NCBI GenBank assembly: GCA_902729315.2
Contig: LR746271.1
Coordinates: 4,670,001 to 4,734,000, forward strand
Source of the DNA: Spirodela intermedia
Lineage: Eukaryota > Streptophyta > Magnoliopsida > Alismatales > Araceae
DNA: 64,000 nt
Direction of reading: 5' to 3'
Part shown: piece by piece, positions 22,608-36,685 of the stretch
Position numbering within the stretch: position 1 is the stretch's first letter
Layout: each line of letters begins with the position of its first letter
Program-made: the position numbers and the translations under genes
The notes under the pieces: model-generated
Database searches by the model: none
Seen by the model: only the letters and a program-made list of their open reading frames with translations
What the model was told of the DNA's origin: nothing

Positions 22608-25600
22608 ATGTGGTGGGGGAATGGCGGTCGGTTCTACTGGGCGAGGAGAGAAGCGAGTGCTGAAGGGATTGTTGTTGTGTTCGCGTGGTTGTCAAGCAGG
22701 GAGAAACCCGTCAGGTCGTACGTGAATCTTTACGGCTCCCTCGGGTGGAATTCGCTTGTTTGCCACTGCGATTTCCTCACACTGTATATTCCTGAACCTT
22801 AGTGCTCCCGATTCTCGTGATCTTGCTCAACTTCGCTCCTGTTTTCTTTCTCTGAGTTCCCTACTGTCTGATTTTTGGGAAAAGTGCTGACGCTTTCGCT
22901 GCACGAACGCGTGAAGTAGAGGATTTAATAATATCTTTCCTCGTTCGTCTTGAGTTATTTTTTCTGCGCAATCCCTTCGTGAGGCAATTTTGACTTCAGT
23001 TGGATGTCGGAAACAATATCTAAAGTGATCTAAAATCCTTCATTGCCGTATTATGTGCTAAACGTATTATGTGCCGAATACTTTAAACAGTAAGGCCCAA
23101 GATCACAAGCATTAAAAGCAGTTCTTCGTTCATAGATTTTTCTAAAATTTACATTTTATGAATGAATCATAGATTGGGTGCTCTTTAATAAAAGTGCGTT
23201 GAAGTTGTTTTGAGATGCAAACTTGATCTAACTTAGGGAGAAACACATGTACGCTATTTGAACCAACAATATTGAACACTGGTTTCCTCTCTATGGTCGT
23301 TCTAGCATGCTGGCCTTGCTGCCCAGGCTGAAGGATTAATTTTCAGTGACTTATTTAGTAAAGATAATTCTGTATGTTCCAACCTGATGGAAATCACCTG
23401 GTAACAATGAGCTTCAAGATGGTAGGAATCATATTGGGGACGAGCTGAACTTTTTGCTTAATGATTGATCCTCATGTATGGGAGTGACGAATCATATTAA
23501 GGTTGATCCTCATGTGCTGGTTCTATAGCTCTGGGACTCGTTCTTGTGGTTTTCTCTTATGCCCAGGAAGCTTCATGGTCCCAGTGAGACAATCCTCTTC
23601 GTGATTTTTGTTACATACCACGGTTTCTTTCCATGTTCAATGATCACTTATCTGAAACTTGAAGTTATTTTTCATAAAAGAATGTGGCAGCTGTTCTAGT
23701 TTTATAGTTATACAATAACTATGACCTTCATATTTCCTTCGAATCCTCTTTGGAAAAACAGCTAAAGTTTGGATTCTCTAAGATTTGTCCTTGATTTTGT
23801 GAGGCACTCTGTTCCGGGTTCTTCTTTTCTAGGAACTTTGACTATCTAGCTCTGGCTAGGTAGCTCTTCTAGAATACTAGTCTAGGAATCTCTGTCCTTA
23901 GACATGAAAACATCACAAGTGGACATCTTCTGGGAACACTTCACTCCCTGATGCAGCTTCGACTTCATGAATCTAATTGAGTACTACCATCGGTTCTGTA
24001 AGTCACCACTCTAGCTTCTCATTAATGCAAACACTCAAGCTTCTGTTCCACTTGTTAGATTTCTTCAACCAAGAAATCTTTTGATCTTGCTCTAACTTCA
24101 AAACAGAGATTGTCACAGCATTTTTAGCGGACATACCCTCTATGTTGGATTGTACATCTTTAGGCTCGCCCTTGGCCCTCTTGCCCTTCCTTTTTAACTG
24201 ACTTCGTCTTCTCCTGCACCTGGCATCACACCGCAAACAATTCGGAGTGTTCCCATGAAACGTTGGTTATTCTCCTTGAAATATAAATATCGCAGAAAAT
24301 GAAGGCCTGAAAAAGTTTTCTCGTTAGTCTCGAATTTTAGATCAACATACTACATATTTCCAGGTTTACCCACCTACTGATCCTCATCCATCCAAACAAC
24401 ATCTTAATGTTACCCCTCTCTTCGCGTTTTCCAGTTTACCAGAGCAGCAAATGTGGTTGTTAACATGATTAAGCTGAGAAAAAACTGTGATTTTTTTTAA
24501 ATGGTGTATAGCCAATACCATCTTATATTTTTGTTCTCTTTATTTTTTGCGTTACAATAATCACTGCTTTTTTGTAGAGGAATTTCTTCTGTTAATTTTA
24601 GATTTGGTGTTATGTAGATTTTTCCCAGAAAAGGGTACATCACTGGCACTTGGTGTTCTTCACGAGTTGGCTAAGGTAACCGTTATTGTTTTAGTGCATA
24701 TTCACTTCACATTGTAGTATACTCGGCCCATTATATTCTGAGTAATTCTATGCCCAAGTTACTGGAAAAAATTTATACGTTAGATGTAATTTATCATTTG
24801 TCACCACATAGAACATTACCCGTGACCAATTTTCATAGATTCCATGTCGACTAGTAGCATATATATCATTTAATATTTCTGGTTTATAACGTTCTAATTG
24901 TGATTGCTGGGCAGTCAGGAAAAATAGTTGAATCATTCCAATCGCAGTTGCGATTATCAACAAATGATATTGTTTCTGTTCCCTTCATTTATGAATTCGG
25001 AAATGCTGCCTAGCTTTGCAAACCAGTGACAGGCCGTTTGCATGGGACATGCCATGCATCATGATATGCACATAATTTATCAATTTTATATGTTCTTCCA
25101 TTTCATCTTCTGATAGATCTCTATCACTCACATCTTTTCGACCCTTCTCTTTTTAATGGAAAGATATCCTTTCATATTCTTTGTTAACTGTTTGCACTGT
25201 AGGAAGTGAAGAACAGACAATTGCCTATTGTATTCTCAGCTTTCTCAGGAGGCCCAAAGGGCTGTATGTACAAGCTTTTTCAGGTAAATGTCTAACCCGG
25301 AAACTTGCAATTGATTATTCAGTACTGTTTATAAGTGTGAGTTTGAATACCTTCTCCATGGTGATGCTGTTTCATTCATTGCGTGATGATTTTCATGCCG
25401 CTTTCTTTTTCTAGATAATTGAAGGAAAATGTGAAGGGCAACTTGATCTGGTAAGCTATCCTTTCACTGTTCCAGTTTCTGGCAAAGAACTTCATTCCTA
25501 GTCTTTAATCTTTTGTAGTTGTTAACAGGAAACAAGACTTTTCTGATTAGATAATAGCTCATGCGCTTATATGCAAATTGATGGGAGTTAACATCTTCTA

Positions 25601-28600
25601 CCTAACCAAGATACTGCATTGGCGTTTCTGTCTTTTATTGTACCGACCGATTTATCCGTTGACTTACTGACTGAAATGTTTGATTAGTTCTTCATTATGT
25701 TTCACTTACTGACCAAAATGGACATCTATTATCCGTATTGGCCCCAATACAAATATCTTCCTTTGAGAGTATCATAATTGAACACAAGGAGCACACGTAT
25801 GACATCTTTTCGCTGTCAAAGATTGCCATATGAAGTACATAGAAGGATGAAACTTTTTTCGTCAATGAGACGACAAGAAAAGATTGAAAACTTGCACTTT
25901 CTTTTAAGAACAACCGGTGATCTTCTTCATAACGTTAAAACTAGTTGTGAGAAGATGTGTATGCAAAATTTGTTGAACAAGAATATGCTCTTCATTTGAG
26001 AATTTATTGTATACTTATACTTATCACAGAGTGTTGCTGATAATATCATCTGTTGACGATTCACTCTGTTAAACCCGTTTCCTTTTCTTTCATTTATTTC
26101 TTAAAAGTTTAAAAGCTACCTTTAGACTCGCTAGAGAAATATTTATTATTATTAACTTCGTTTTTCTAGAAGGGTGAATATGACCTTGTAAGGGACTGCG
26201 CATGTGGACAAATATACGACTCCAGCCCTGTTGATTTCACCAGTGACTTGGGTACTCGTTTTGTTCTTCACCCAAGTGTCCTCAGAATGTCTGAGCCACC
26301 ACGAATAGTTTCATGGATGGCAAAAATGCTAGCTTCTGGCTTGGATACTCTTTTCCTACGGAGATTTGAGGAACAACGTGCTGACTATTGGCAAACTCTA
26401 TTTTCTTCTACGGTGGGTTTCACATTTTTATTTTTCAGACCAGTCTCTTCGTTTTTTTCAGTTTCATTTTCTTAACCATGTTTTGATGCACTATTGCAGA
26501 AAATGGGACCAGTTCTTGTCTTGTGCTCAGAAGATGATGAACTTGCTCCCTTCTCCGTTATTCATAACTTTGTGGAATGCCTGAAAGAGCAAGGTTCTGA
26601 TGTTAAGTTGATTAAATGGGCATCTTCCCCACACGTAGGTATGCCTGAAAACACTTAAATGTGTCCAATTAACAAAATCGGAGATAACTGTGTCATTAAG
26701 TGAAAGTTTGCGTGCATCATTCTCGTAATAACATATTAAAAAATGCATGTGTTCTTAAAAGTAACAAATTTTTGGATACAATCACATGGTGCGCTGGCAA
26801 GAAGTTGAGTTAAATAGGCTCCTTTCCTATTGACTTTGTTGGCCAAACTCAAATATTATTTTTTTTTAAATGAAAGATTTCCTCGATGCTACAGGCTTGT
26901 TGATTGTTATGTGAGTTTTACACCTCTTAATTTTGAAAACGAAGTTGTCATGTTTTATCTTTGTTTACAGTTTTTAGGTAAGTCTTTCTTATTATTATTA
27001 TCAGGCCTGCTAGTAACTGAGGCTTTCTAAGTTTGCTGTGATTCAAATCCTTCCCCAGATCAAAGTCAGTGAGTATCAATTAGATCCTGGCTATGAATGA
27101 ATACTCTGTCAATTAATAGTCATATCATGATGTTGAAAATTTAATTGATAACGAAACATTCCGAATTAGACCCTACAATGGTTTCCTTTTTTTTTTTCTT
27201 TTTTTTCTTTTTTTCCTGGGGGGTGGAGGGGCAAGGAGATGAAGAGAAAAGGTTGGGGAGAGTAAACCCATTTTGGTGAACATGAGGCGAAGCTCGCTTG
27301 ACGAGTACTTGCAATGAACTTCATTTTGTGGGCTCTTCATAAAATTTGGCATTTTACGAGATGAGGGTCATTTTACTGTGCTCATGAAAAATGATCTGTT
27401 TAGATACTTCTTCATTGCAAGGACTCAAACATTTTGCCCACATACTTGTTTTAATATATCTGTTTCTTGCCACTGGGCTTCAAAAGTTCTTCGTGGAACC
27501 TTTTTTGACTATCTGATTTTAGGCCCACATAAGTTCATAATGGATTTATTTTTTTTATTTTAATTTTATTTTTTTAGCATTGAGTTCCAAGGCCAGAAAC
27601 GCTCATATTGGATTACGACCACTAGACGCTTGAACCACAAAAATTTGATTGGGTCATGAACACCTGACTCTTGGCCCACAAAAGATCAAGATCTTAATTG
27701 ATCTTTTTTTGATAGCTAAACTTCAATCAGACAAGGTTTAATCTTTATTTTGATTTTTCATGTTTAGAATACTCTCAAGCTCTTAAAACTCTGCCAGCTT
27801 AGATCAGTCTCTCCTGAGCCTCCTAGAATGTAATAAACGTGACCTTGGAACAGACTCTTCTGGGGCAGTTAGTGAGCTTTCCACTGAATTCTGATGGGAA
27901 TGAAGCTGGTTGCCCATGTAGCACTCTCTCTCTCCTTTCTTTCCTTCCTTTAGCTGTCTCATGTACACAATGGTTGTTCGAATTCCTTGCACATAATAGG
28001 CTCATTTGTTGTCTATGGAAGGTTACTGGTTTCCTAAAAATATGTGTTCTTAATCTGTAGTACGAATACCTCTTGGCTTGGCACTGATGGAAGATAATCT
28101 GAATGATTATGACATGATAAGCCATTATAATTCAAAACCCTCTCGGAATCGATCTTTCTGTCCGATTAATAGATCCTTCATGTTCATGGACTTCACTAGA
28201 AATCAGGGGAGGAACAATGTCATGCAGCAGTGTTTCGAATTCTCAAGTATGAATAATAAGCGGCAGCTCACATGTGCTTTCCAAAGTCAACCATCCTTGA
28301 CTTTGTCACGTATGCTTCTTCTAATAGCATTCATCATTTGCTTTCACATATACTCAAGTACTATCTACTTGTCTTCCCAATGAACACCCTGCAGGCCATT
28401 ACAAGCATTACCCCGTTGACTACCAAGCTGCTGTCTCTCAGCTGCTTAGCAAGGCAGTAATATGTTATAGTCAACGAATGCAACAACTCAGTGACTACCA
28501 AGCTTCAGGCCTTGGAAATTCCGATGACCATGCCTCAGGGTCTGGCGACCGCCCTCGCAAGGCATTAGCAGGCACCACAGAGGGTCTAAAGGGGTCTACC

Positions 28601-28873
28601 AGTTGTCACAGTGTTGATTACCGTTCGCCATGTTCAGTGGAGCTTGAGGCAGAAGATGTGGGTCCTGGGCAGGACGAGAAAAGGGGAGATTGGTTTCATC
28701 TGGAAGGCCCAGAAGCCATCGCTAAGATCCTTTCTGACATGTACAGTCCAAAAACCATTGAAAGTTGGGACATTATGCACAATGAGCCTCTCCGCAGGAG
28801 GCAGAGACTGCCTTCACCTAATAAGCGTGGTTCCTTGAATGATTTCAGAGGCATGCGACGTTCAAAATTGTAG
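22608..28873 (+). CDS. DUF829 / TMEM53-like alpha/beta-hydrolase family protein
   Basis: Coding exons: 22608-22783, 24618-24675, 25203-25283, 25415-25450, 26170-26412, 26500-26638, 28395-28873; 1212 nt, 403 residues, all phases fit. The protein matches plant DUF829 proteins from the first residues (MWWGNGGRFYW, IVVVFAWLSS, LYGSLGWNSLVCH) through FFPEKGTSLA, VFSAFSGGPKGCMYK, LGTRFVLHPSVLRMSEPPR and ADYWQTLFSS to HYKHYPVDYQAAV. Likely hydrolase residues are Ser93 in FSAFSGG, an Asp in LCSEDDELAP (about 209-215) and His243 in SPHVG or His246 just after it; this assignment is inferred from the fold. The C-terminal tail from about residue 270 is polar and Ser-rich until MYSPKTIESWDI near the end. 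Related animal TMEM53 proteins sit in the nuclear envelope/ER membrane; the substrate of plant members is unknown to me. Intron 1 (1.8 kb) and intron 6 (1.8 kb) are long. The leader region 22374-22607 contains further upstream ATGs. Confidence 0.94.
22784..24617. other. DUF829 intron 1
   Basis: No second gene is evident. A 77-codon ORF on the minus strand (24236-24003) is Lys/Arg-rich and then Lys/Asn-rich. I do not recognise it, and it may be a decayed transposon piece or chance. Confidence 0.5.
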
Positions 28874-31471
28874 TTGGATGCTGTTTTCATAGGAACAATA
28901 TAAGCGAAATTTCAGGTGGATTATGAAGGCAAGACAATCTGTCAAGATTAAAAAAATAAGACAGAATAATTTTTATTCATTGATGCGCTTGTGCTCATTG
29001 ACAAGAGAAATTCGGTAGTCAAGAAGAAGGCTTTTATATTATGTCTTCTTTGCCGTTGATAAATTGTGTACAGGAAGAATACTTATCATAAGTTCAGCAT
29101 AAAATTACTGCTTGAGTAGAATTAAGTTGAGATTTTTGTATATACTGAAGCTTTGATAAATTGTGTACAAGAGAATGAGCACTAAACAGATCAATTGTCT
29201 CTTTTCTTATTTCAGAAAAAAGGGAGTTGACTTTGCTCAAAGGTGCACAAGAAAATGGAAAAATGTGTTCTAACAAAATATAAAAAGATATGCATTGGAA
29301 TATTCAAATTAATTGTTGGAATGGCTTTCATGGGTCCTTTTTCACATGTTTTGAGCTTCCCAAATGCATGAAATAAAAAATATAACTAGATTAGCTTGTG
29401 CAATCATCTTATAATTTTGGAATGAAGAGTTGTATATCTTTTGCAAAAAATTTATTGGAAAACTATTGTTGTATTAAATGTATCAAGCTTCCACACTTTG
29501 TTGCTTATTCTCTATTCCAATTAAACTCCAAAATTAGTCATAAAAGCTTCATATTTAGTGTACTCTCTCTCAATAATCCATAGTGGTAAAATATTGTCAC
29601 TAATTGTAAGTTAGTGGTACACTCAATTATTTTTTAGAGCTATGAATTTAGAAATTATTAGCTTATATTAGAAGGCTAATATGTTGGACCTAGAAAATAA
29701 TTGGACCCAAGGATGAATAAAGTACTTTAGATAGAGAATCAATAGACTTCATTGGGTTTTCTATCAGATTCTGATTTCTATTTTAATAAGTTGTAGTTTT
29801 TGGGGTTAAATCTCCTAATTCAATTGACTACAACATTAAGCATCTATTTGTATCAGATGTTTCAGTATACACCATACTTAGGGTGAACACAATCCACAAA
29901 TACTATGTAGACCACTATGATGTGTCATAGCATATCAAGTAGTATATTAAGACATACTTTGGTAGATGAAATTCATATTGCATTATGGTAAAATATATCC
30001 AATTTAAAAATTTTGTGTACCAAATGGAATAGTATGCTATGTCAAGTAGAATATTTCAATATATCACAAACTATATTATGGAATCTTGTAATTCATCAAA
30101 CATTGAAGTTTATTAAACAAAAATGCCATATTAGATAATGGACTGTATGAAGCTTCATGTTTCAATAAACATAAGTTATATTCTGTAACACAATTGTTAA
30201 ACTCAGGAGTAATATATAGATAACTTTGTATCTTAACCTTAATCTTACACAATAGATGGATTATATCAGCAAAAAATAGAAGAATATCTCAAAATATATC
30301 ATTCATGTTATGAAATATCTCAAAGTATATATAAGATACTAATTATATAAAAATATATAATTAGTACATTAAGTAAAATACAGATATATCAAATTTGCTA
30401 CTATGATATATCAGACTATTTAGGATTTATATTGTGAAACATAAGTATCAAATTGAAGAGCACCATGTATGTTAGCATATAGAATCTGCCTAGTATTTAG
30501 CTGCATGTACTCTTTGTGGACAATGGAACCATGGAACCATAGAATTATACATTTTAAGGCTCTCATCTTTCATCCTCTTGCTCATGAATAGGCAGTCAAC
30601 TCATGTGAATTTATTACATTATATTCCTTTTCACCTTATCCTTTTCATCAAAGAGAGGACTAATCGAACTCTAGGTTCTTAGTTCTTGCATGACTTCATT
30701 GAACCCGACAACCAATCTTAGTGAAAATTTGTAGTCATATTGTGCTTCTTGACTTATACTTTAATGAATCATTGATTAGTTCTATACATAAACTTAGATT
30801 AAAAATCAAGATTTTATTGTTGTTGTTCTTGGGTCTTCTATACTTGGATTAATCTTGCTATATCCTCCTTAAATACAAAGATATTTTTCTAACCAACAAA
30901 TTCATAAACCTTCTCAGTAGCAGAAGTGCCCACAACTTTGCTCGATGTTTTGCAATCAAATAGTTTTTGATCACCCCATTCCAGACAACCTTAAGAAGAA
31001 AATTCACCACCCCTCTTACATTTTTGCTTTATGCCTTGGGACACTTCCTATGAACACTCTTGAACAAGAGAGTTGCTATAAATAAGGCACATGATTCAAT
31101 CTAACTTCATAAATACTGAGCCATCAAGTTAATTCATTGATTAATGGGGTCTAATCTGGTCAAGTAGCTGATTTAATTTGCTTAACAGATCTTCCTTGGG
31201 AAGAATATTAAATGGGATGGGGCATTCTTGAAAAGGATGGATCTAGCAAGACTACAAATTTAGAATAAAAGTTACATGGCAGATCAAAAAACTTGCAGGT
31301 TTTGAGGTTGGCATGATTTTTCTGTGGCCTTTTTAGGCAATAAACGTATGAGATTTTTGCGACAGAAAAAATCTTCTGTGTCTATCGCTTTCGGGTTTCA
31401 CGCTCCTCCCCCAGGCGCCCCGTTGTATCTCCAGCCGCGCTGCGCACCACTTTGCTTTGTAGAAGTTCGCC
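28874..31471. other. AT-rich spacer
   Basis: The first few hundred bases should contain the DUF829 3' UTR. From about 29.6 to 30.5 kb there are many short near-repeats (atatatc, catatcaagtag, tatgatatatc) in very AT-rich DNA, possibly decayed non-autonomous transposons, but no clear boundaries. No ORF of note on either strand. The last 0.15 kb turns GC-rich and is probably the leader of the next gene. Confidence 0.6.
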
Positions 31472-31950
31472 ATGGCGGTGGCGAATCTCAGTACACTGCC
31501 CTTTCCGGCAAAGATCTCTGCTCTCTGTCCACAGCGCCGCCACCGTCTTCTTGGGTCTTCACCCTGCAGCTCGAAACGCCGCCGCCGCCGGGTGGCGGGC
31601 GTGGTGGTGGCGGCGTCTTCTGCTGACGCCTCCAAAGCCGGCCCCTCCTTCGACTGGTTCCGCCTACCGGACGTGGGTCTCCGGAATTGGCCGCAGGGGG
31701 AGAGAGAGGGGAGGAGGAGCGAAGGGGTGAAGGCAAATGCAGTGGAAGATGGTGATGGGAGCAGCAGGAAGAAGAAGAAGAAGAGCGGCAGCAAGTGGTG
31801 GTGGTGGTCCGGGGACAGAGAGAGCTATCTGGTGGACGACGCAGATGCCCTCCCTCTTCCCATGACCTACCCCAACTCCTCCCCGGCTTCTCCTGAGGAG
31901 GTCGATCGCCGCCTACAGTGTGATCCCCAGATCGAGGTCGATTTTTCTGT

Positions 31951-31995
<45 letters not shown>

Positions 31996-32338
31996 AATTT
32001 TGGAGAGAAATTCGCATCTCACATTGAAATGAGAGACGGGTTTTAATGGATTGACAAGTTTATGTTCTAGGAACTCCATTTCTCAAAAATCCATGGGTTT
32101 TTCAAAAAATTTATACACTCATACAAGGTTTCGGATGTCCACTTTTTATTGCATATTGGTGGGGTGAGATAAGCTTACGATTTAGCAACATTGTTTTTTT
32201 ATGTAAGAGTTTATGAGCAGTTCCTTAAAAAGAGAGAGTTGAGGTGTGAATTTGCAGGTCTACATAGCACATTTGATAATCGGGCGATTATGAAAAAAGT
32301 GAATCGAATAATTTTAAAATCAAGACTAAATTTCTCTC

Positions 32339-32391
<53 letters not shown>

Positions 32392-35300
32392 GCTCTGTCT
32401 CAGAATTTTCTACTCACTGGGTTGTTGATTTCGCATTAATAGGACTGCAAGGCGATGGTGTACGAGTGGACGGGGAAGTGCAGAAGCTGCCAGGGGACTG
32501 GCTTCGTCAGCTATTACAACAAGAGAGGCCGCGAGACGATATGCAAGTGTGTCCCCTGTCTCGGAATCGGTAAGCATTCCGTCTCCATTTCATTCTCTTC
32601 TTTCCATCGATTGCCTCCGTTGTGGTTAGACTGTTCGATGTTCCATGGTCTTCTTAGCAGTGAAGCCCTACTCTTTGTTCATTGTAGAGGGGCCCAGGGA
32701 AAAGTCAAACTTTTTCTTCCCGGCAATGGGAAGAACACATGACCCACATGAGTTATAGTTGACTTTGAGACCCTCTTGTCAGGGTGCTCATGTGTTTCTG
32801 TCGTGGTCAAGGAACCAGCCATGTATGCCACCTCTTGCCATTACTGTACCTCTTTTTGAGAGGACAATTGTGTGATCCATGGAGGGGAAGTAGAGTTAAT
32901 TGATGTAGTAAAGGGAAAAACGCTTCCAGAATGCAAGTAGCAAGATGACATATCATATATCGTCATATGGTTCCCTTTTTTATGAGAATCCATCATCTAA
33001 AATGTAATGATTCTGATTTCAGATTCCTGGAAATTTTTTTACTCTACCCATTTTCTGATAATTCGTCTTTGGCTCCAACTTCATGTTCTTGGGCATTGAT
33101 GGATGAATGTGACCAAGTCATAACCTTCACTCTGGGGCTTTTATATATATATATATATATATATATTATCAAATGTATAAAAGTCGTTATCTATAATCTA
33201 TTTGAGCTTCATACACTATTCTTCCAGCGTTTTCTTACAAAGGTTTTCCTATCCCTGATAGAGCAGAAGTGTTGGCCTATATCAAAAACTGTAATGATAA
33301 CGGAATTGTAAACATCAGCAACTCATCATTGCATAATCACATTCCTTCTAGGGAATTCTTTGAACCTAGTCCAAATATGATGATCCGCTTGGATCTATGT
33401 TATAGTCTGATTCGAAGTATCCTTTTGTTCTCACAGCACCATCAGGATCACTTTTTTCTCTCTTTTTTTTTTTTTTTTTTTTACTGATTTTGAGTTTTTT
33501 AACTTATGTGGCTAATTTACATTTCGCTGAAGGAAACTGTCTCCTCCTTGTGCCTCAGGGGAGGAGAAAGAATCTGGTTCATGGTTCCTTGGCATTTCCT
33601 TTTTGGTGAATTGCCTTCTTTAAAGGGTCAACTTAGTATTTGTCTTCCGATTTTTCCTTCTAGTTCATTGGCAATGCTCTTAGTATCAATGAATCATCTG
33701 GCTAATGTATTTGGAATTTCCTTGGAAATTAGGCTCTTTTGTTTCTCTTAGTGCTTCGGTTTATCTTTCTCCATTGCTTGCATTCACCGATACTATTTTT
33801 TTTGTACATTTTTGAAAAACAATTATCCATGATATTCATTTTTTACTCAGATGTATACCATACATTATGAGCATTTTTGAAACCCAACTGTGCGCAACAT
33901 TTTAATAAGCAAGACATGTACACAAGAACATAAATTCGAAAAGTCATTGTAAATTGGAATACAAGACCGCACAGCTTTGTTGATTTAATTGGAATTGCCA
34001 AACTAAGTTGATAAAGTGGGGAAAAAATATGATGTTGACCACTAGATTGGAGAGGGTAAGAAAATAAATTTTCAATTGTAATATGCATGAATAATATACA
34101 TGGTTTCAAAAATTTTATGCTCTTGAAATGTCTCAAAATTGTTATGCTGGTATGCCATGAAACAAGACCCAAAAAATTTAGTGTGTCCTCATCCCGATTC
34201 TGAATGTAGCTGGTACAAGACTGTGGCTGCATTATGCTTACAGTGACCTGCAAAGTGGATGGATTCTCAACCTTATTTGACTATTTACTCATCTGGTTGC
34301 ATTTTCGTGTTTCGATTCTTTGATGAAATGTAGTTTCAGTCAAAAGTAGTGGGATCAGCATTGTTACTTTGTAGATATGATTCATTATTCTAACTATCAT
34401 ATAGTAATGACATAATTGTGTTTTCAGAAGCATTGTTACTATTGAAAGCAACATGTTTTGAGGACACAATCATTTCCAGCCAATGTGATTGCCTTGAGAG
34501 CTATGTTTAATTCACAAGGAATCTGTATGATCTCTGTTTGTGTTTTATCATATCTCTACAATTGCGAACGTTCCTTCCGCATCCCCTGTTCCGGAGATGG
34601 ATATAGCCCTCTCGAAACCTAACTGTTAGAGTCCACACCCCCCCCCCCCCCAGTATGTATATCTTGACAGAAGGGAAATGTCAATATCTCATGGGAACTA
34701 GAAGCTGCTTAGGACTTGAAAGACGAGTAGAGTCTGAACCAATCTAATCCATTCATTTAAGCGTAAGAACTAGTTAAAAAAATAAATTTATTTATTTTTC
34801 GGCTATTTTATATCATTCAAATCCTTTCTGCGGACGTTTTACTTACTGTTGCATCATCTGATTCATGAATCACATGCAGGTATTTTGGAGACATGTAGTT
34901 AAGAGCCATGGGTTAAATATATCAGTCAGCAGATTGGTTAAATAGTGGATTAGAATAGAAAACAGCTAAATCGAAGCAAACCAACAAGCTGCAAAATTGA
35001 AGTATCAGCAGATAAAACGAACAAGAGCATAAGCTGCTTTCCATTCTAAAACATTAGAGGAAACTTTTGTAGAAGAAACATGCAGATGCCTGATCTCTTC
35101 AATAATAACTGGGGACTATGATGAAAGAGGTGCTACCATTGCCCTGACAGTTGCATCAGAAATAAGAAGTGCATTGCTGTGATGAGACTTTGCTGGTGTA
35201 GGTCATGCCCTTGAGCCTATGGACCAGGGTATCAAAACAAAGCTCTCTATCCTCTTCATGTACAACTTAAGGGACTAATTGAGAAAACATACATTGAAAA

Positions 35301-36486
35301 TATAAATGTACATGTGGTGTTGAATGTTGGTTTGAAAGTGGCTTTTGAGCAGGAATGTGGTTGATCTATTCATTATTATCAACAGATGAATGATGGTGAC
35401 TGATTGATGCCTTCCTCTGACTGTATCTCAGTTGATAGAATTAGAATGAGTATTACTAGCGTGGTGGTTCAGGCTGATGTTGTTTGATTATGGTTGAGCA
35501 GAAGGCTTCTTCTTAAGCGTGTTGGAAAGATGGGCTCAGCAAGCTGGCTCCAATACAAAAAATTATATCGGAGACTATTAGGAAGGCTGGTACATGGAAG
35601 CCTGTTAGGAATGGAGAAAAAGTAGGTACAAAAACAGATCGAAGTGGTCTTATAGAACATGATATGCAACATGCACATGTTGTCTAAAAATATCAAGTGA
35701 TCGTGACACAAAACTGGTGCACACAGATGAGCTGGTGAGATCGATCACCAGCATGATCCCAACATTTGGTTCTCACTACTGATTTTATTGATGAAACCTG
35801 TTGTTGAGGATACCCTAATCATTTAGAAAGAAAAGTTATCTTATAGAACATCATCAAGTTTGTTTCTCTTTGATTCCTGAGAAAGCTGTTACATGTATGG
35901 TTAATGCATATTAGGTATGACGGTGGGTACATGGAAACTAGGTTGTATTTCGCATGTCTATTGCCTGAAAACTAGGCTGATTGTTTGCTCAGATGGCATT
36001 TATTCTCATGCTTCCTTTGACAAAGCTCCTTAATTCATAATACGCTTGTGCATGTGTGATTCAATGAATTGCATCTACTTGATGTATAACTGGGAATGAA
36101 TTTCAAGGATGCATATTTGTGCTAAACCAAAAGGTTTGAAGCTTACTGCTAAACCAAAACTTGTAAGACTGTTCTTCAATGGTTTCAGTATTCCATCTCT
36201 TTATAAAATCATTTGTAAAGGATATTGGAAGTTACCATATTTTTAATTTTCTGTGAACTAGATTCAGCTGTGGGCAACAGACATCCTTCTGTCATTGTCA
36301 GTTTACTTGAGTTTTTACAGAGAAAAACCTACCACTGATTACAAGACTATTTTCATTAAAGCTATTGTTTTATTCTGATATAAGCTTACATATTTTTCCA
36401 TTGATCTCTCAGGTTATGTTCAGAAAATAACTACCCGGACGGACATTGATGTGATGGAGAACTTAGATAATGGGAAGCCTCCTTGA
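31472..36486 (+). CDS. Plastid-type protein with DnaJ cysteine-rich zinc domain
   Basis: Exons 31472-31936, 32443-32569 and 36413-36486; 666 nt, 221 residues, phases fit (G split across the last intron). The N-terminus ([18 protein letters not shown], then Arg/Ser/Ala-rich to about residue 50) looks like a chloroplast transit peptide. Next come [14 protein letters not shown] and a Lys-rich stretch followed by [19 protein letters not shown]. The conserved part is [18 protein letters not shown] (CxxCxGxG at 168-175) and [10 protein letters not shown] (second CxxCxGxG at 191-198), then [18 protein letters not shown] to the stop. Two CxxCxGxG motifs make one zinc site, half of the four found in full DnaJ proteins; there is no J domain. 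Plants have several such DnaJ-like plastid proteins (the BSD2, LQY1 and ORANGE groups) acting as chaperone or disulfide helpers; I cannot place this one in a named group. Intron 2 is unusually long (3.8 kb). Confidence 0.92.
31957..31992. repeat. (CT)n microsatellite in intron 1 of the DnaJ-like gene
   Basis: About 36 bp of CT repeat starting roughly 20 bp after the first donor site. Confidence 0.9.
32066..32329 (+). repeat. Dispersed repeat family, copy 2
   Basis: This matches the 21735-22001 block (shared words listed there) and lies inside the first intron of the DnaJ-like gene. The GA tract position holds only aaaaagagagag here. It is immediately followed by a separate CT tract. Confidence 0.7.
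32342..32390. repeat. (CT)n microsatellite
   Basis: About 49 bp of pure CT repeat, ending about 50 bp before the acceptor of exon 2 of the DnaJ-like gene. Confidence 0.95.
32570..36412. other. 3.8-kb intron 2 of the DnaJ-like gene
   Basis: Contains a (TA)n tract at 33142-33166, a T run near 33462-33481, a 14-bp C run near 34639 and no recognisable coding sequence. No transposon protein seen. Confidence 0.7.
33142..33166. repeat. (TA)n microsatellite
   Basis: About 25 bp of TA repeat in intron 2 of the DnaJ-like gene. Confidence 0.9.
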
Positions 36487-36654
36487 CCAATAAATATTTT
36501 GAGATCGTTACAGGTTTGACTTTTGGAGCCTTGAGGTCTCTTGTCCCCCCTTAATTGATTCGGTTGTCACCCTCAGCTGTTCTTGATCTACAAGACAGAG
36601 AGTTTATGACTGATCAACTCAGTCTTCCCTTGATACGATTCCTGGCCATTCCAC

Positions 36655-36657
<3 letters not shown>

Positions 36658-36685
<28 letters not shown>
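36658..36685. repeat. (TA)n microsatellite
   Basis: About 28 bp of TA repeat, roughly 170 bp after the stop codon of the DnaJ-like gene. Confidence 0.9.

Noticed and set aside
24003-24236. Lys/Arg-rich 77-codon ORF on the minus strand in DUF829 intron 1
   Set aside because: No recognised family, no splice or start context, and it lies within an intron. I note it but cannot support a gene.
31488-31997. 169-codon minus-strand ORF rich in Arg/Ser/Pro
   Set aside because: It is antisense to exon 1 of the DnaJ-like gene and extends into a CT tract.
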